A DNA stretch of 64,000 bases from positions 110,001-174,000 of the forward strand of contig WPIO01000184.1 of NCBI GenBank assembly GCA_009760855.2. Reading direction: 5' to 3'. Source of the stretch: Cristatella mucedo (Eukaryota; Bryozoa; Phylactolaemata; Cristatellidae). A program made the translations under genes and the position numbers. The notes below the pieces were generated by a model. It saw only the letters and a list, made by a program, of their open reading frames with translations. It was not told where the DNA came from and searched no databases. The first letter of the stretch is position 1. Each line of letters opens with the position of its first letter. This document shows, one piece after another, positions 11,986-22,150 of this stretch.

Positions 11986-12236
11986 ATGAACAGAGAGACT
12001 TATCAAAAGACATCTGAGCAGTAGCTGCTACTAACAGACAACGCCTCAGCCCTCTGAGGGCAACGTATACATGGGGTTCATCCTTGTTCTTCTTGTCACC
12101 CTATCGAAGCCTTCAGATTGCGCCTGCCCTACGTCCAGTAGCGGACGTTATTGTGCGCATGCAATATAATCTCTATCGGGACTACTCAAAATGTACATGA
12201 ACGGTAAGCAATAACAATGGCGATCGTACTGCTTAT
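11986..12236. other. Unassigned stretch
   Basis: Short gap between repeat U and a LINE-2 end. Nothing recognised. Confidence 0.4.
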
Positions 12237-12365
12237 GTAATGTATCTCCGTCAGTAACTCCACAAAGTCATAAAGACCATGTGGGTGTTACGCAGGAGAG
12301 TTTTGTATAGCGCACTCACAGCCAAAGCGGCTTTCGGTACGCATTCGTAGATGTCGACTGTTAGG
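12237..12365 (-). mobile_element. LINE-2 3' end
   Basis: Reverse complement of the LINE-2 tail. GTATCTCCGTCAGTAACTCC and CACAAAGTCATAAAGACCA are followed by GGTGTTACGCAGGAGAGTTTT, then the codons for the conserved end of the ORF (ESRFGCECAI-like). It is a very short 5'-truncated copy. Confidence 0.75.
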
Positions 12366-13965
12366 TAAATTTTGCTAAACACGCAACTGATGACAATAAT
12401 GGGTTTCATGTGAGCAGTTCATGAGGTGATTTACCAACGTCCAATGCCGAGAAGATCCGGAGCAAATAATTCTCCAAAGCTGGAGAAAAATGAGTGAGAA
12501 TCTATCAGAAGTCGAGAGATATTCAGCAGCACAGATAATGAAACCGTATGCATAGCGGTCTTAGCCCTTAGACATTTAAGGGGTCACAAAATGACCTCTA
12601 CTGCAGCGCTAGCAAGAAGCACGTGAAACAGATTATCTGGCCATTTAGTTCGCCCCAGCAAGCATAAATGGTAACTAATTAATGGGCACGAGCCGGTGTA
12701 CAGCAGCAATTGGGACACCTACCTGTCATCAAAACTCATTCACTTTCAATTACAAGCACTCAATCGGGCTTACCCTCATTGCTTGAGAGAACATCCGCAC
12801 TAAAGAACGTCCGAACTGGGCTCGTCTTTTCCGAAAAGCAGTGGAAGCTACTCACTTCAAGGCGACTTCCATTCTTGCTGACCCCTTAATCTAGTCTTAA
12901 CATGCGTAGGCAACCACTTCAGCTGAGGCGGAAGAGGGCTTCTCACTATACAGCGATTGCAATTCTCAGATGCCCGAGATGAACGGTTTTAGCACCTTGA
13001 ATAGGTGCTAAAATTTTAATACCCTTCTTTGTATGCGGCAAGTCGGCGTGTTATTTGCTTTAGAAAATGGGGTATAATGTGACTCTTGTGTGATGAAGGG
13101 AAGCTATGACTCGATCGCCAAACGTTCGCCCATGGTGGGCGTGGTAGCATCAAACAATCGACGGGTGGCCGACCAGATGAGTGCTAGAACTTTCAAATAG
13201 ACGCTATTCCGGTCGATTGACAGCTCGTGCCTCACGGAGAGCAGGTGCAAAGGACGCCTGGTACGTTCGATGTGTGATGTCATACATCTGGTCAGTCAGC
13301 GATTGACACGGAGCTCATTCAGCTCCTCACATTTTTCCAGTCAGTGGCACCGAAATATCTCCATTGTATGACTTGGACATGCTGACAATTGCTCTCACCG
13401 AAACAAAAACACGTAAAAACTGCCTGCCAACATTATCGACTAAAGGTGCAATGAATTTGAAGGCGAGGCCTCCCACAGGCTTTTTTGTAGGTTCACTTGA
13501 GATCTCTGTAATTATTGACCAACCGATTGAAGTTAGTGTGTGACTCCCCTAGGACCTAACCCAGCATAGGTCTGCATGCAACTGTACTTGAAACGTTTAC
13601 TTTAGGCCAGCCAAAGTAAGCCAGATAGTTAAAAAGATATTTTCGTTTGCTGTATGCCTCTACTTTCTTGTCAGCACTATGGTCTCGATCCCATCAACAG
13701 CCCTGAATCATGTGGTCAGAATAATAAATGCATGCTTCCAATTGCAATTAAAATGCAGAGCCCAACTCGTGGTTTAGCAACTTTGGCATGCATACTTCAT
13801 TAACATGAGCCCAAGAATGGGAAACATAAAAGGATAATCTATTAAGCAAAAGGTACGTGTAAATGTGTTTAACGGCTGTGTTACGACTCATCCATTGCTT
13901 AAGGTCTGCTCTGAAAGTGTTAAGACCTCAATAATAATTATCCTTATGTGAGTAACATACCTTGA
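12366..13965. other. Unassigned stretch with a small hairpin
   Basis: No gene recognised. An 11-bp perfect inverted repeat lies at 12987-13013 (TTTTAGCACCT, 5-nt loop, AGGTGCTAAAA). It stands alone and has no other marker of an RNA gene. Confidence 0.4.
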
Positions 13966-13966
13966 A

Positions 13967-14063
13967 AAGATACACGATAGACAAGTAAGATAGATAAGAT
14001 AAGTAATATATATAAGATAAGTAAGATAGATAAGATAGGTAAGATAGATAAGTAAAATACACG
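13967..14063. repeat. GATA/GTAA-type imperfect minisatellite
   Basis: About 95 bp built from GATA, AGATAAGTA and AGATAGATAA units. The minus-strand frame over it (LIYLTYLIYLTYLIY...) is just the translated repeat. Confidence 0.85.
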
Positions 14064-15365
14064 AGTTGTATATAGAGCCACCTGAGTTACATAAACCTCT
14101 ACCTAGGTGCATTACGACAAGCTGCAAAAAATTCTATTATGAAGAGTTAATTGTTCGTAAGTAGTTAAGTTTTGAAAACATGCGAAAACGCTATTAAGAA
14201 GTACAGTTTCGTGCGGCATTCTCTCGCAATATTTGCTGAATCAAACAAAGTGAAAAGATTCAGTGCAACGGAAACGTGCTCCGCTTCTTGACTTAAAAGT
14301 CTAAGGTTTGATTCTTGGAGCACGCACTCCTCTATCAACGACTACAAGGCAGGGTGATAGTCGTTAGAGCACTTTCGACGCTTTATGCGGGAATGAACTG
14401 TCGGATCGGCTAAAAATTTACCTAACATGAACAATAATTCAAGTTAGCCTGGTTTTCGGAAAAAAGTCTGAGCACATTAGATACGTCTTGAGCTGTGGCA
14501 TTAACGATTAAAAGTCAATGCCAGAGGTGTCAGATGCCTGGTCCAACTTTTAGACTGTTAGTGCATGCGGCGTTGAAATCCGATCACTAAAGTATTTCAA
14601 TTTAGCGTGACGAATAGAAACCGACGAGCGTACGGTAAGAGAGTGCACCAAATGAGCAACGAAGCCTGATAGGCTGCTGTTGCAAGGGAGTTATGCCACT
14701 TGGCAGCGCGACAAAGTTGTGAGATGAAGCAGCTTCTGCAGCGACGACACAACGTATGGACGGCTGAGTTTCCACCAGTTTTTGACAGTGAAGAAAGTTG
14801 GCCTATAGTCCAGAAAAAAACACAGCAGTAATTTAGACGGCATGTCGACAACGCAAGAAATACTCGCACCATTTACGCTTGCCTAAGCACGCCCTACATC
14901 GTTTGCAATCTTCTTAATCCGAATTGAGGCCGAGTGATGACGGAGCAATATGCCCGTCAGATAAGGAATAGCCGAGGAGCTGTACGCGATTGCTACCGAC
15001 AGAAAATAGCTGTAGTGATGTTATGCACAGGAAATGCTATGGGAAGATCGGGAGGATACATGGTTTTAAATGCTACTACAATATCTTGACTAGATTGAGA
15101 CCTTGCAGAAACTGTTTAATACGAACAAGAGTGTGGCTGCTCTGGTTGCGCCCCCAGCGGTTATGGCGCTGGCCCTAACACTGTCATGTGACTGCACTAG
15201 ATCAGCAACTTCCTGGATGTAAGCCCTGCAGTATTATAGCGGTTTCGGCGGCGGCAGCTCTAGTGGAATCTAACAAAGATGCGAGCGCGGACGTGCATGG
15301 TTAAAAAGACTCATTTTTTTATTACTCTCAACGCGTACATAGCACACTTTTCTTACCCAATTATA
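14064..15365. other. Unassigned stretch
   Basis: No recognisable gene, RNA or element. A minus-strand frame of 91 codons at 14597-14872 has many Cys and Arg residues but no motif pattern that I can assign. Confidence 0.4.
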
Positions 15366-15705
15366 TCCACTCTCCTATGGCCGACTATGGCTCGTCCTTT
15401 TTAGCGATCCTGAGCTGCTACTTCCATGCTACTCACTACAACGACATCTACTCTCCAACTGCCGATTATGGCACATCTTTTTCAGCTGTCCTGAACTGCT
15501 ACTTCTATGCTACTCACTACCTCAACTGCTCTCCTAACTCTGCTATGCTTCCCACTTTCTCTTTGTTGCGTGAGACGAAGTCTGTTGGCTACCGAATGCG
15601 TACCAAAAGCCGCTTAGGCTGTGAGAGGGCTATACAAAACTCTGCTGCGTAACAACAGCATACTCTATATGACTTTTTGGAGTTACTGAAGGAGATACAT
15701 GACAC
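15366..15705 (+). mobile_element. LINE-2 3' end with internal tandem duplication
   Basis: Encodes the conserved LINE-2 ORF end (ADYGTSFSAVLNCYFYATHY...LLRETKSVGYRMRT) and ends in TTTGGAGTTACTGAAGGAGATAC. The segment encoding ADYGSSFLAILSCYFHATHY is immediately repeated as ADYGTSFSAVLNCYFYATHY (about 75 bp each). Other copies here carry it once. The frame stays open through both copies to 15652. Confidence 0.75.
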
Positions 15706-15884
15706 TGAATTACGTACTCGTACACATGTGAGACACCTGAATAAAGATTGAGTTCTCCTGGACTGCTGCACCAATAACTTATTATTTCCGATTCACCACA
15801 ATTATGTGTCGATACGGTACCTGTCGCCGTAACCATTTCTCGTCGTGAAATTGTACATGTTGCTGGTAACTTTTTATTGAAACT

Positions 15885-16065
15885 TCCTTTACAATACGCG
15901 TAAAGTGCCTAGAAAGATTGTAAATTTCTACATGGGTGCCAAGCCAATGTATTATTATTATTGTATTACTATTATTATTATTATTATTGTATTATTATTA
16001 TTATTCGTAGTCGTATTATTATTCTGTATTATTATTCGCAGTACTATTACTATTATAGTTATAAT
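15885..16065 (+). mobile_element. L2-type 3' tail with expanded ATT repeat
   Basis: The tail AAAGTGCCTAGAAAGATTG resembles the L2-1 terminus, and an unusually long, interrupted (TAT)n/(ATT)n tract follows. The poly-Tyr frame over it is repeat translation, not a gene. Confidence 0.6.
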
Positions 16066-16345
16066 CGTGTAGTCGTACAGTGTTTCGACATACTTTTTGG
16101 CAATAGCGACAAATCCTTGACACTTGAACTAAGATGCCAACACTGTAATAAAACAATAAGTTGCTCTGAAGAAGCGGTATTTTTACCGGATTGAGTGCAG
16201 GAAAAGGGCTTCGGAGATTGGCAAAACCTGTCGTGAATGTTCGGGCGGGAGGGACAGCTTGTAAAGAAGATGCAGGATACTGGTGGCAAGCGCCATCGTA
16301 TTAACTCACGCGGCGCAAGTATTGCCTAGTTTGAAACAGAGGACT
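16066..16345. other. Unassigned spacer
   Basis: No feature recognised between the ATT tract and the SINE. Confidence 0.3.
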
Positions 16346-16510
16346 CTCATGATTTGGTGAGCCGTGATGGCACACTAGGTAAGGCTATTGCTATCACAAC
16401 CTCAGCGCCGAGGTCGTGGGTTCGATACCTACGGTGGGCGATCCTTTATCGCCACTGAAAGTGGTGGTGATAGTCGCAAAGGCTCTTCCATCGCTATAAA
16501 AAAGAGGCTT
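16346..16510 (+). mobile_element. tRNA-derived SINE (SINE-1 type)
   Basis: The tRNA-like head has an A-box-like segment (TGGCACACTAGGTAAGG) and a good B box, GGTTCGATACC, at 16419-16429. The body is GCGATCCTTTATCGCCACTG and AAGTGGTGGTGATAG. Body and B-box arrangement recur at 23695 (minus), 60185, 60345 (minus) and 60830. It does not fold as a functional tRNA, so it is a SINE and not a tRNA gene. Confidence 0.7.
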
Positions 16511-16731
16511 TTCAATGAACTAGGATTTATTTATTTATTTATGACTCATAAAACTGAGACGAAGAAAGGGCTGGGCAAGCAGGGGGGAAGCTGTCTCCGG
16601 GAGCTAAGGCCAACGGAGTGCCAAAAGTAAAAGGAAGTGTACATATTTTGCAAACACTTTTTCGTGCGAGAACGCCCATTTTTATTTCAAGTAATTCCTG
16701 GTTTCAATGGGCTCGACTATTACTGGCTAAG

Positions 16732-16790
16732 CTAGCTAGTTAAGCTAGCTAGCTAGCTAGCTAGCTAACTAGCTTACAGACTTACCGAGC
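16732..16790. repeat. Palindromic (GCTA)n repeat
   Basis: Repeated GCTAGCTA units within a nearly self-complementary block (AAGCTAGCTAGTTAAGC... to ...TAACTAGCTT). It can pair with itself as a hairpin. It has no other context. Confidence 0.85.
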
Positions 16791-17440
16791 TGCAGCTTGA
16801 CGCACTTGCGGCGGTACATCCGCGACGACTTGCTAAAACAGAGACTGCTCCAACCACCATTTATTCAGCTGGCACTCGCAGCACAACACGCACGCCATCC
16901 TTCACTACTCCAACCACGTTTCCAGTGCAGTTAACGTCTTCTCGCCACATCCTTCCTGCTGCAGGCGGCCTCCGGCAAGTCAAGTGTGAGCCCCGCCTAC
17001 CGCGCCACGTCAAAGGCGAACCAGCGCGTCGCGGATGAGCAGCGACACACTGTTAGACCTCACAGACTAGGCTAGCTAACTGGCTGTGCTACGACTATGC
17101 AGCTATCATATCTGGCTACCTTTCAGGTGTCCAAAATATAGCAATGTCCAGAAATGGGAAGGCAATTTTCGTAAACTGTGATATCAATAGCTTGAACCTT
17201 GCACGAGTTTATGCTGCATGTAAAGATGCTGTTCTCATTACATTTTTTGGAACTATAGAGCACCTAATTTTTCATTTCAACATAAACTATGAGATGGGAA
17301 GAACTAAAGAAAAATCTTAGCCATCACTGTCAAACGCAACTCTGCAACAAGGTGGGTTGCATGAGTGAAGGCTGTGAAAGCTACCAATGATGGAATTAAA
17401 CGGCATTGTAGGTCTTTTGGAAAAACTGTCCGAAGACACT
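16791..17440. other. Unassigned stretch
   Basis: Contains a CpG-bearing part (about 16800-17060) with no gene that I can recognise, followed by AT-rich DNA. Confidence 0.35.
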
Positions 17441-19030
17441 AGTAATAATAATAATAATAATAATAATTCACTTGATAAAGCGCCCTCAGAGAACTTAATC
17501 TCTCTCTAGGCGCTTTACATTTGCTGTAAAGTGAAATGCAATTGAATGGTAAGGAAAATCATGCCTGAAAAACAATCGAAATGAATAATATGGTTAGGGG
17601 TGACATGCACAGGGTCAGCATGCAAATGTGGTTAGTGGCAGCATGCACAGTGTCAGCACGCATAAGCACATCAAGGACGAATCACAGGGACCCACTAAAT
17701 GCTGTCCTAAATAGGTGCGTCTTTAGGTTCCTTTTAAATGTGGTCAGGTCAGGGGATGTTCTGACGCAAGTCGGAGGGGGGGAGTTCAAGGCTTTGGGAG
17801 CATATGAACTAAATGCACGGTATCCAAAGAATTTAAGGTTTGTACGAGGTATTTCTAGACTGTTGGATTCCGAAAAGCTGGTGGTACTCTGCTTGGCCTG
17901 ATGGGGTAGTATATCTGACAGATAGGCTGGAGCCATAGAATGAAGGGATCTAAAAGTGAGCAACAAAACCTTGAAGACAATCCGTTGCTTGACTGGTAGC
18001 CAGTGCAGGTCGGCGATAAGTTGAGTAATGTGGCAACTGCGACGCTCACGACAGACAAGTCTAGCTGCGGAGTTTTGCACCAGCTGCAATCGCCTGATCG
18101 CACATGCTGGTAGGCGAGTAAGCAGTGAGTTGCAGAAGTCGAGACGGGATGTCACGAATGCATGGACCAACTTAGATGTGGTATCTTTATCTAAACTAGC
18201 CCGAATTTTAGAAAATGTTATGAAGCTGAAAATAGGCGGATTTGACTGTGGAGCTGATATGGTCGTCTAACGAGAGGTCGCTTTGGAATATGACGCCTAG
18301 ATTTTGAATTGATTCAAATGGAGATATGCTGGCAGAGCCAATTTTGAGAGTCAGCCTGTCCAATCTCTGGATCACACTGGGTTTGCCCATAACTAGTAAC
18401 TTAGTTTTATCATTGTTGAGTTTTAGAAAATTCACTGCCATCCATGTGCGGATGTCATCAATGCATGCAGCTAGTGAGTTTAGAGAATTTGAGGTGCTCG
18501 AAGGCTGGGAGGGATCAAAGCAAAGGTACAACTGAGTGTCATCCGAATAGAAGTGAAAGCCTAGATTGTGCTTGGCAATCGCATCAGCAAGAGGCAGAGT
18601 ATAAACCGTGAAAAGAACCGGACCTAGCACTGAGCCCTGAGGTACTCCATATTTCAGAGGAACTTCAGATGATCTTTGTCCATTCACGTCAATACTATGG
18701 AGTCTCCCACTGAGATAGTACCTGAACCACTGCAGAGAAATGCCAGTGATGCCCAGGCGAGATGAGAGGCGCTCTAGAAGAACTTTGTGATCGATGGTAT
18801 CAAAAGCTGCCGAAAGATCAAGCAAAACAAGCAGAGACACTCTACTCATGTCTGCATTCCTAAGTAGGTCATTATATACCCGAAGCAATGCTGACTCTGT
18901 GGAGTGATTAGCTCTAAAGCCAGACTGGAACTTACTAGCAAGGTGTGAGGCTTCGATATACGAGTTCAGCTGGTCCGTCACGACCCGTTCGAGTGTCTTC
19001 GACAAGTGGGACACTTCAAACAAAATGTGA
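17441..19030 (-). pseudogene. L2-1 LINE reverse transcriptase, 5'-truncated copy
   Basis: Best L2-1 copy in the window. On the minus strand, 19023-18208 encodes a reverse-transcriptase palm: motif A as LLDLSAAFDTIDH, motif B as GVPQGSVLGP and the catalytic motif as FYSDDTQLY (near 18550; the usual YADD has Ser for Ala). A second frame, 18170-17682, encodes the thumb/C-terminal part with FVTSRLDFCNSLL, LHWLPVKQRI and the end THLFRTAFSGSL. A frameshift near 18210 separates the two; the 57-kb copy reads straight through this point. The 3' UTR and (AAT)n lie at 17441-17570. No endonuclease is present. It is an inactive member of the L2/CR1 type. Confidence 0.85.
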
Positions 19031-19204
19031 AGGTGGCCGCATCCTATATTTTATTCTGACCTTTACATTTTTCGGCTCATTTGCCAGTTTTTATTATACT
19101 TTAAGAAAGATTGACCACATTCAGTCAAAACTGCTGGATCCACAGACAAACTTTAAAGACGAGTTTGCGGCCTCCGTTATCTTTAGATTGAGCTCACTCC
19201 CTTG
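19031..19204. other. Unassigned spacer
   Basis: DNA flanking the 5' end of the L2-1 copy. No feature seen. Confidence 0.3.
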
Positions 19205-19355
19205 AGCCAAGGGCGCCCGGGGCGACGCCTCCACTGCCACCCCCTCACAGCTGTGGTTACCGACAGAGATGCATTACAATAGATTACGCCTTACAGCCCT
19301 TGCCAAGCAGCAGAGGCGGCTGCCAGTCCCAACTCGGGGAGGGACGTTTGGGGGA

Positions 19356-19550
19356 TCAAGTCAAGGTCGAACGATCTTGCCTTGCAGCTTGAGCAGTAAT
19401 TTCTGCGTCAGGCACACCTGGTCCTTGTACGTGGCGTTCTCCTCTTGCAGATCGTGCGCCGGCTGGCGAGCCGGTGAGCAGCGCGAAGCGCTCCCAGTGA
19501 GAACTGAGCCACTGCTCGTTGCCCATTGAGATTCGCACGCTCCATGAACC
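19356..19550 (-). CDS. Possible exon encoding a short coiled coil (weak)
   Basis: On the minus strand the end of the frame 19846-19361 reads HDLQEENATYKDQVCLTQK and then LLLKLQGKIVRP. This looks like a heptad-type coiled coil (L, N/Y, V, L, L, L at a/d-like spacing) and unlike random frames nearby. Just upstream, a different frame gives NEQWLSSHWERFALLTGSPAG, so if this is coding a splice or a frameshift joins them. No family recognised. It lies in a GC-rich patch next to a SINE. It could be an exon, a decayed retrocopy or chance. Confidence 0.25.
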   Translation of the reverse strand, partial: GSWSVRISMGNEQWLSSHWERFALLTGSPAGARSARGERHVQGPGVPDAEITAQAARQDRSTLT

Positions 19551-19827
19551 GTCGCTCGGCGGCCACCATGCAAACAAAGCTGGGTGTAAAAGGAAACTGA
19601 TAGGGCGTGAGCGATATAAGCCAACAAACACGCCATGGCCTCGCAAGCCACACTTCCCCATCGTATCATGGTTCGCCTTTCCGGGATTTGAATCCCCTGG
19701 CCTAACGAATCCGGAGCCGAGAGGTTCTGCCCACACGTAAACTCGTTAGCATCGAATGGACCATGCTGCAGCCATTTCAGCCGCCGTACCATGGCCCTGA
19801 CCAGTGTGGTGCTAGGCAAAGGTAAGC

Positions 19828-19988
19828 AATAATATAATTCCTTCATCTAGCCCCAAAAAGAGAACTTAAATATGTATTTAGCCACTTCATATATGCCACT
19901 GGACTCGAGCACACAACCTCGGCCTTCCAATCCACTCATATCGACCTCTGTCAAGGCAAGCAAGTTAACCACAGAGCAAACCAGCTTG
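19828..19988 (-). mobile_element. tRNA-derived SINE with LINE-like tail (SINE-2 type)
   Basis: Read on the minus strand it has an A-box-like GTGGTTAACTTGCTTGCC and a B-box-like GTGCTCGAGTCC, then ATGAAGTGGCTAAATA and AAGTTCTCTTTTTGGGGC. The tail matches the SINE-2 copies at 38046, 49846 and 53669, although this copy is diverged. Confidence 0.6.
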
Positions 19989-20034
19989 GCTTGAGAATAA
20001 GTGGTATGTGATACCTGGTATTGAAGTAAGCGAT

Positions 20035-20180
20035 TTGTGTGCGTGGGTTTGCCTTTGTGTGCGTGTGTGTTTATATGGGGTAGTGTGCGTTTATATGTGT
20101 TGTGAGTGTTCGCACGCGCGTGTGTGTGTGTGCATTAAGATGTGGTTTAGTGTTTGTGTGTGTGTTTACACGTGGTGTGA
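20035..20180. repeat. GT-rich simple repeat region
   Basis: Interrupted (TG)n/(GTGT)n with CGCACGCGCG in the middle. The Cys/Val-rich frame across it is translated repeat. Confidence 0.85.
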
Positions 20181-20368
20181 ATATGTGGGCTGCCTAAAGC
20201 ACTAAAGCATCGAAGAGGTGACTTGGACTAGGCGACTGAGACTCAATCCAGTCTCTTTGAGCGACTTCGAAAGCTGTCTCCTAGCAGCCCAATTTTTTGT
20301 GTTTGGGCTTTCACTGAGCCCTTTTCCGGACAGATTCTCTATACTCTCGCCAGTTCGCTCAGGAGAGA

Positions 20369-20569
20369 ATGGCGCAGGAGAGGATGCTGATGCCATTCTC
20401 GCCGCTAGCTTCGCTGGCCGAGAGCGAGCGAGCTCCAGCGTCAGAGACCTCTGCAGCACAGCTCGACGAGGCGTCTGCACCGCCGCCCTACGTGCTGCTG
20501 GCCGGCGCCGACGACAGCCTCACTGTCCGAACCACAGGCATGCAGCAGGTCCTCGAAGGCTTGCCGTAG
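20369..20569 (+). CDS. Hypothetical 66-aa protein, candidate only
   Basis: The frame starts ATG-GCG-CAG-GAG and ends in TAG. Its product begins MAQERMLMPFSPLASLAESE and is rich in Ala, Ser, Glu and Pro, with a PPPYVLLAGADDSL stretch. Composition is more protein-like than other small frames here, the DNA is CpG-rich, and an AATAAA lies 280 bp downstream (20849-20854). Against it, frames on other strands and phases also stay open in this GC-rich patch, and I recognise no family. It could be a terminal exon, a small gene or chance. Confidence 0.25.
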   Translation: MAQERMLMPFSPLASLAESERAPASETSAAQLDEASAPPPYVLLAGADDSLTVRTTGMQQVLEGLP

Positions 20570-20848
20570 CTCGGTCGCGTACAGGTTGCGCCCGGCCAGG
20601 CTTGCCGCATGCAGCTCGCTGTGCGCTTACATCTACGCGACGTCCAGTACATATGTCTGCCTGTCGCCTGCACACTGGACCCGCCTGCTCAAGTGATTAC
20701 TTTTCGCGTGGGTTCTAGTCGCAAGTAGATTCTTATTTAAGTTAAGTGAGTGAGAATGATTTGTTGATTGACAATGCTTCGGTGAACCGTATATAGACTT
20801 TCAGCCTCATAGTAACGATGTTCTGCTTGTTTTCTGCTAAACTTCCGA

Positions 20849-20854
20849 AATAAA
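20849..20854 (+). terminator. Possible polyadenylation signal AATAAA
   Basis: AATAAA sits about 280 bp after the end of the 20369-20569 frame and is followed by GT-containing sequence. Such hexamers are common by chance, so this only modestly supports a transcript. Confidence 0.25.
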
Positions 20855-21029
20855 CTGTGGTAAGTGCAGCTACAGTGACTGGATTAAAAGTTGAAATTTT
20901 CCTTTTGTTTGGCTCAATAAATTATGTTTGTGCCTCTGGTTCGTATCTAGCCACTGTCATGCATCTTGGTATTACAGTCGTACTGCTGACGTGGCAGACG
21001 GCTGGGCCAGCTGTCTCAGATCGGGTGCT

Positions 21030-21090
21030 CAGCCGGCAGCAGCAGCAGCTAGCCATGCAGCTAGCTGCTGCTGCTGCTGCTGCTGCATCG
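21030..21090. repeat. CAG/CTG inverted trinucleotide repeat
   Basis: A (CAG)n-CTAGC arm faces GCTAG-(CTG)n across a short CATGCA spacer. The two arms are complementary over about 18 bp and would form a hairpin. It is surrounded by CpG-rich DNA. Poly-Ala and poly-Gln frames over it are repeat translations. Confidence 0.8.
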
Positions 21091-21369
21091 CGGCCCTCGC
21101 GAAGTTCCTCACCACGATTGGAGGTGACGGCAGGCTCTGACTCGCTACCTGCGACGCTGCCACCATCCTCTTCAATGGCATCATCACCATCGCCGTACGA
21201 CGGTTGTAGGACGTTACCCCGCCGACGTTTCCCTCTGGTGGACCCCATCCCCCTCCCGACATTTACCCTATATTGATGAATGTATAACTAAGGATGCAGA
21301 TATATTTTTACATGGTCAAATGAAATTTCACGCTAGATTGAATTAAAATCAACTCATTGAATCAAAATC

Positions 21370-21512
21370 AACTTCAAGCATGATTTTACTTACCATTCAA
21401 TTGCATTTCACTTTGCAGCAAATGTAAAGCGCCTAGAGAGAGATTAAGTTCTCTGAGGTCGCTTTATCAAGTGCATTATTATTAATATTATTGTTATTAT
21501 TATTACTCAGTA
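21370..21512 (+). mobile_element. L2-1 LINE, tail-only copy
   Basis: Only the last about 110 bp of the L2-1 3' UTR (TCAAGCATGATTTTACTTAC to GCTTTATCAAGTGC) and its ATT tract are present. This is extreme 5' truncation. Confidence 0.85.
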
Positions 21513-21534
21513 TAAGCGGTGACTCAATAGCACG

Positions 21535-21790
21535 ACCGATGGAGGAGGTACGGCCAGAGAGGTGTCGGCGGCGGCGGCCGCCGCGGTCGACGCGCGACGC
21601 CCGGTGCAGTAACGGCTGCAGCGGCGGCGAAGAGATTTGGACGGGCGTTAGCCGGCGATGCCATGTCGTGAGGGGCGGTAGTGGCGGCGGCCGAGGTACG
21701 GCCAGCTCGGCGGTGGCGGCGGTCGACGTGCGACGCCCGGTGGAGCAACGACTGCGGCGGAAGAGGCAGTGAGCTTTTGACAGTCGGTAG
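21535..21790. repeat. CGG-rich tandem duplication (about 149-bp unit)
   Basis: GAGGTACGGCCAG occurs at 21544 and again near 21693. Each is followed by CGGCGG-rich sequence, then GCGACGCCCGGTG-AG, GGCTGC/GACTGC-GGCGG and a TAGCCGGC motif. The two units are collinear. The Arg/Gly-rich frame 21491-21772 spans both, but its start lies in the ATT tract of an L2-1 tail, so I do not call it a gene. Confidence 0.6.
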
Positions 21791-22070
21791 CCGGCAGTGC
21801 AGTCGGCAGGGCAGGCGACGCCGGCTGGGGATATTGCTACTCGCTTGCAGCTGTGGCCGAGAGCGTCTGCTGCTGTTCGCCCCGGGCAGAGCTATGACCT
21901 TGCACTTGGTGGTCTGCCGAAAAGCATGGCCTCAGTGACCGCATTTCAAATGACTCTAATGTAGGAATAAGTTCGATATTATATACTATATAATATTTTT
22001 ATTATAAGATACCTAAACAAGACCGTCTATATCATGACATTTCTATACGGGAGGAGACGAAATGTCTCTC
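21791..22070. other. Unassigned spacer
   Basis: Falls from GC-rich to AT-rich DNA. No feature seen. Confidence 0.3.
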
Positions 22071-22074
22071 ATAA

Positions 22075-22150
22075 GGGGGGAAGGTCCTACCCCAGAGGAA
22101 AATGTCGGGGGGGGGGGTGACAAGGGGTGGAAAGTCGGGGGGGGGGAATG
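22075..22150. repeat. G-run cluster with quadruplex potential
   Basis: Four or more G-runs lie on the plus strand: a run of 6, a run of 11, GGGG and a run of 10, separated by short spacers such as TGACAAG and TGGAAAGTC. This meets the usual G-quadruplex pattern. Confidence 0.7.

Noticed and set aside
15961-16194. Poly-tyrosine protein
   Set aside because: Translation of an (ATT)n retrotransposon tail.
19670-19735. tRNA gene suggested by GGATTCAAATCC on the minus strand
   Set aside because: The T-arm stem does not pair properly and no acceptor or D arm could be placed.
21491-21772. Arg/Gly-rich protein
   Set aside because: The start lies in an ATT tract, the region is a CGG-rich tandem duplication whose period is not a multiple of three, and no motif is seen.
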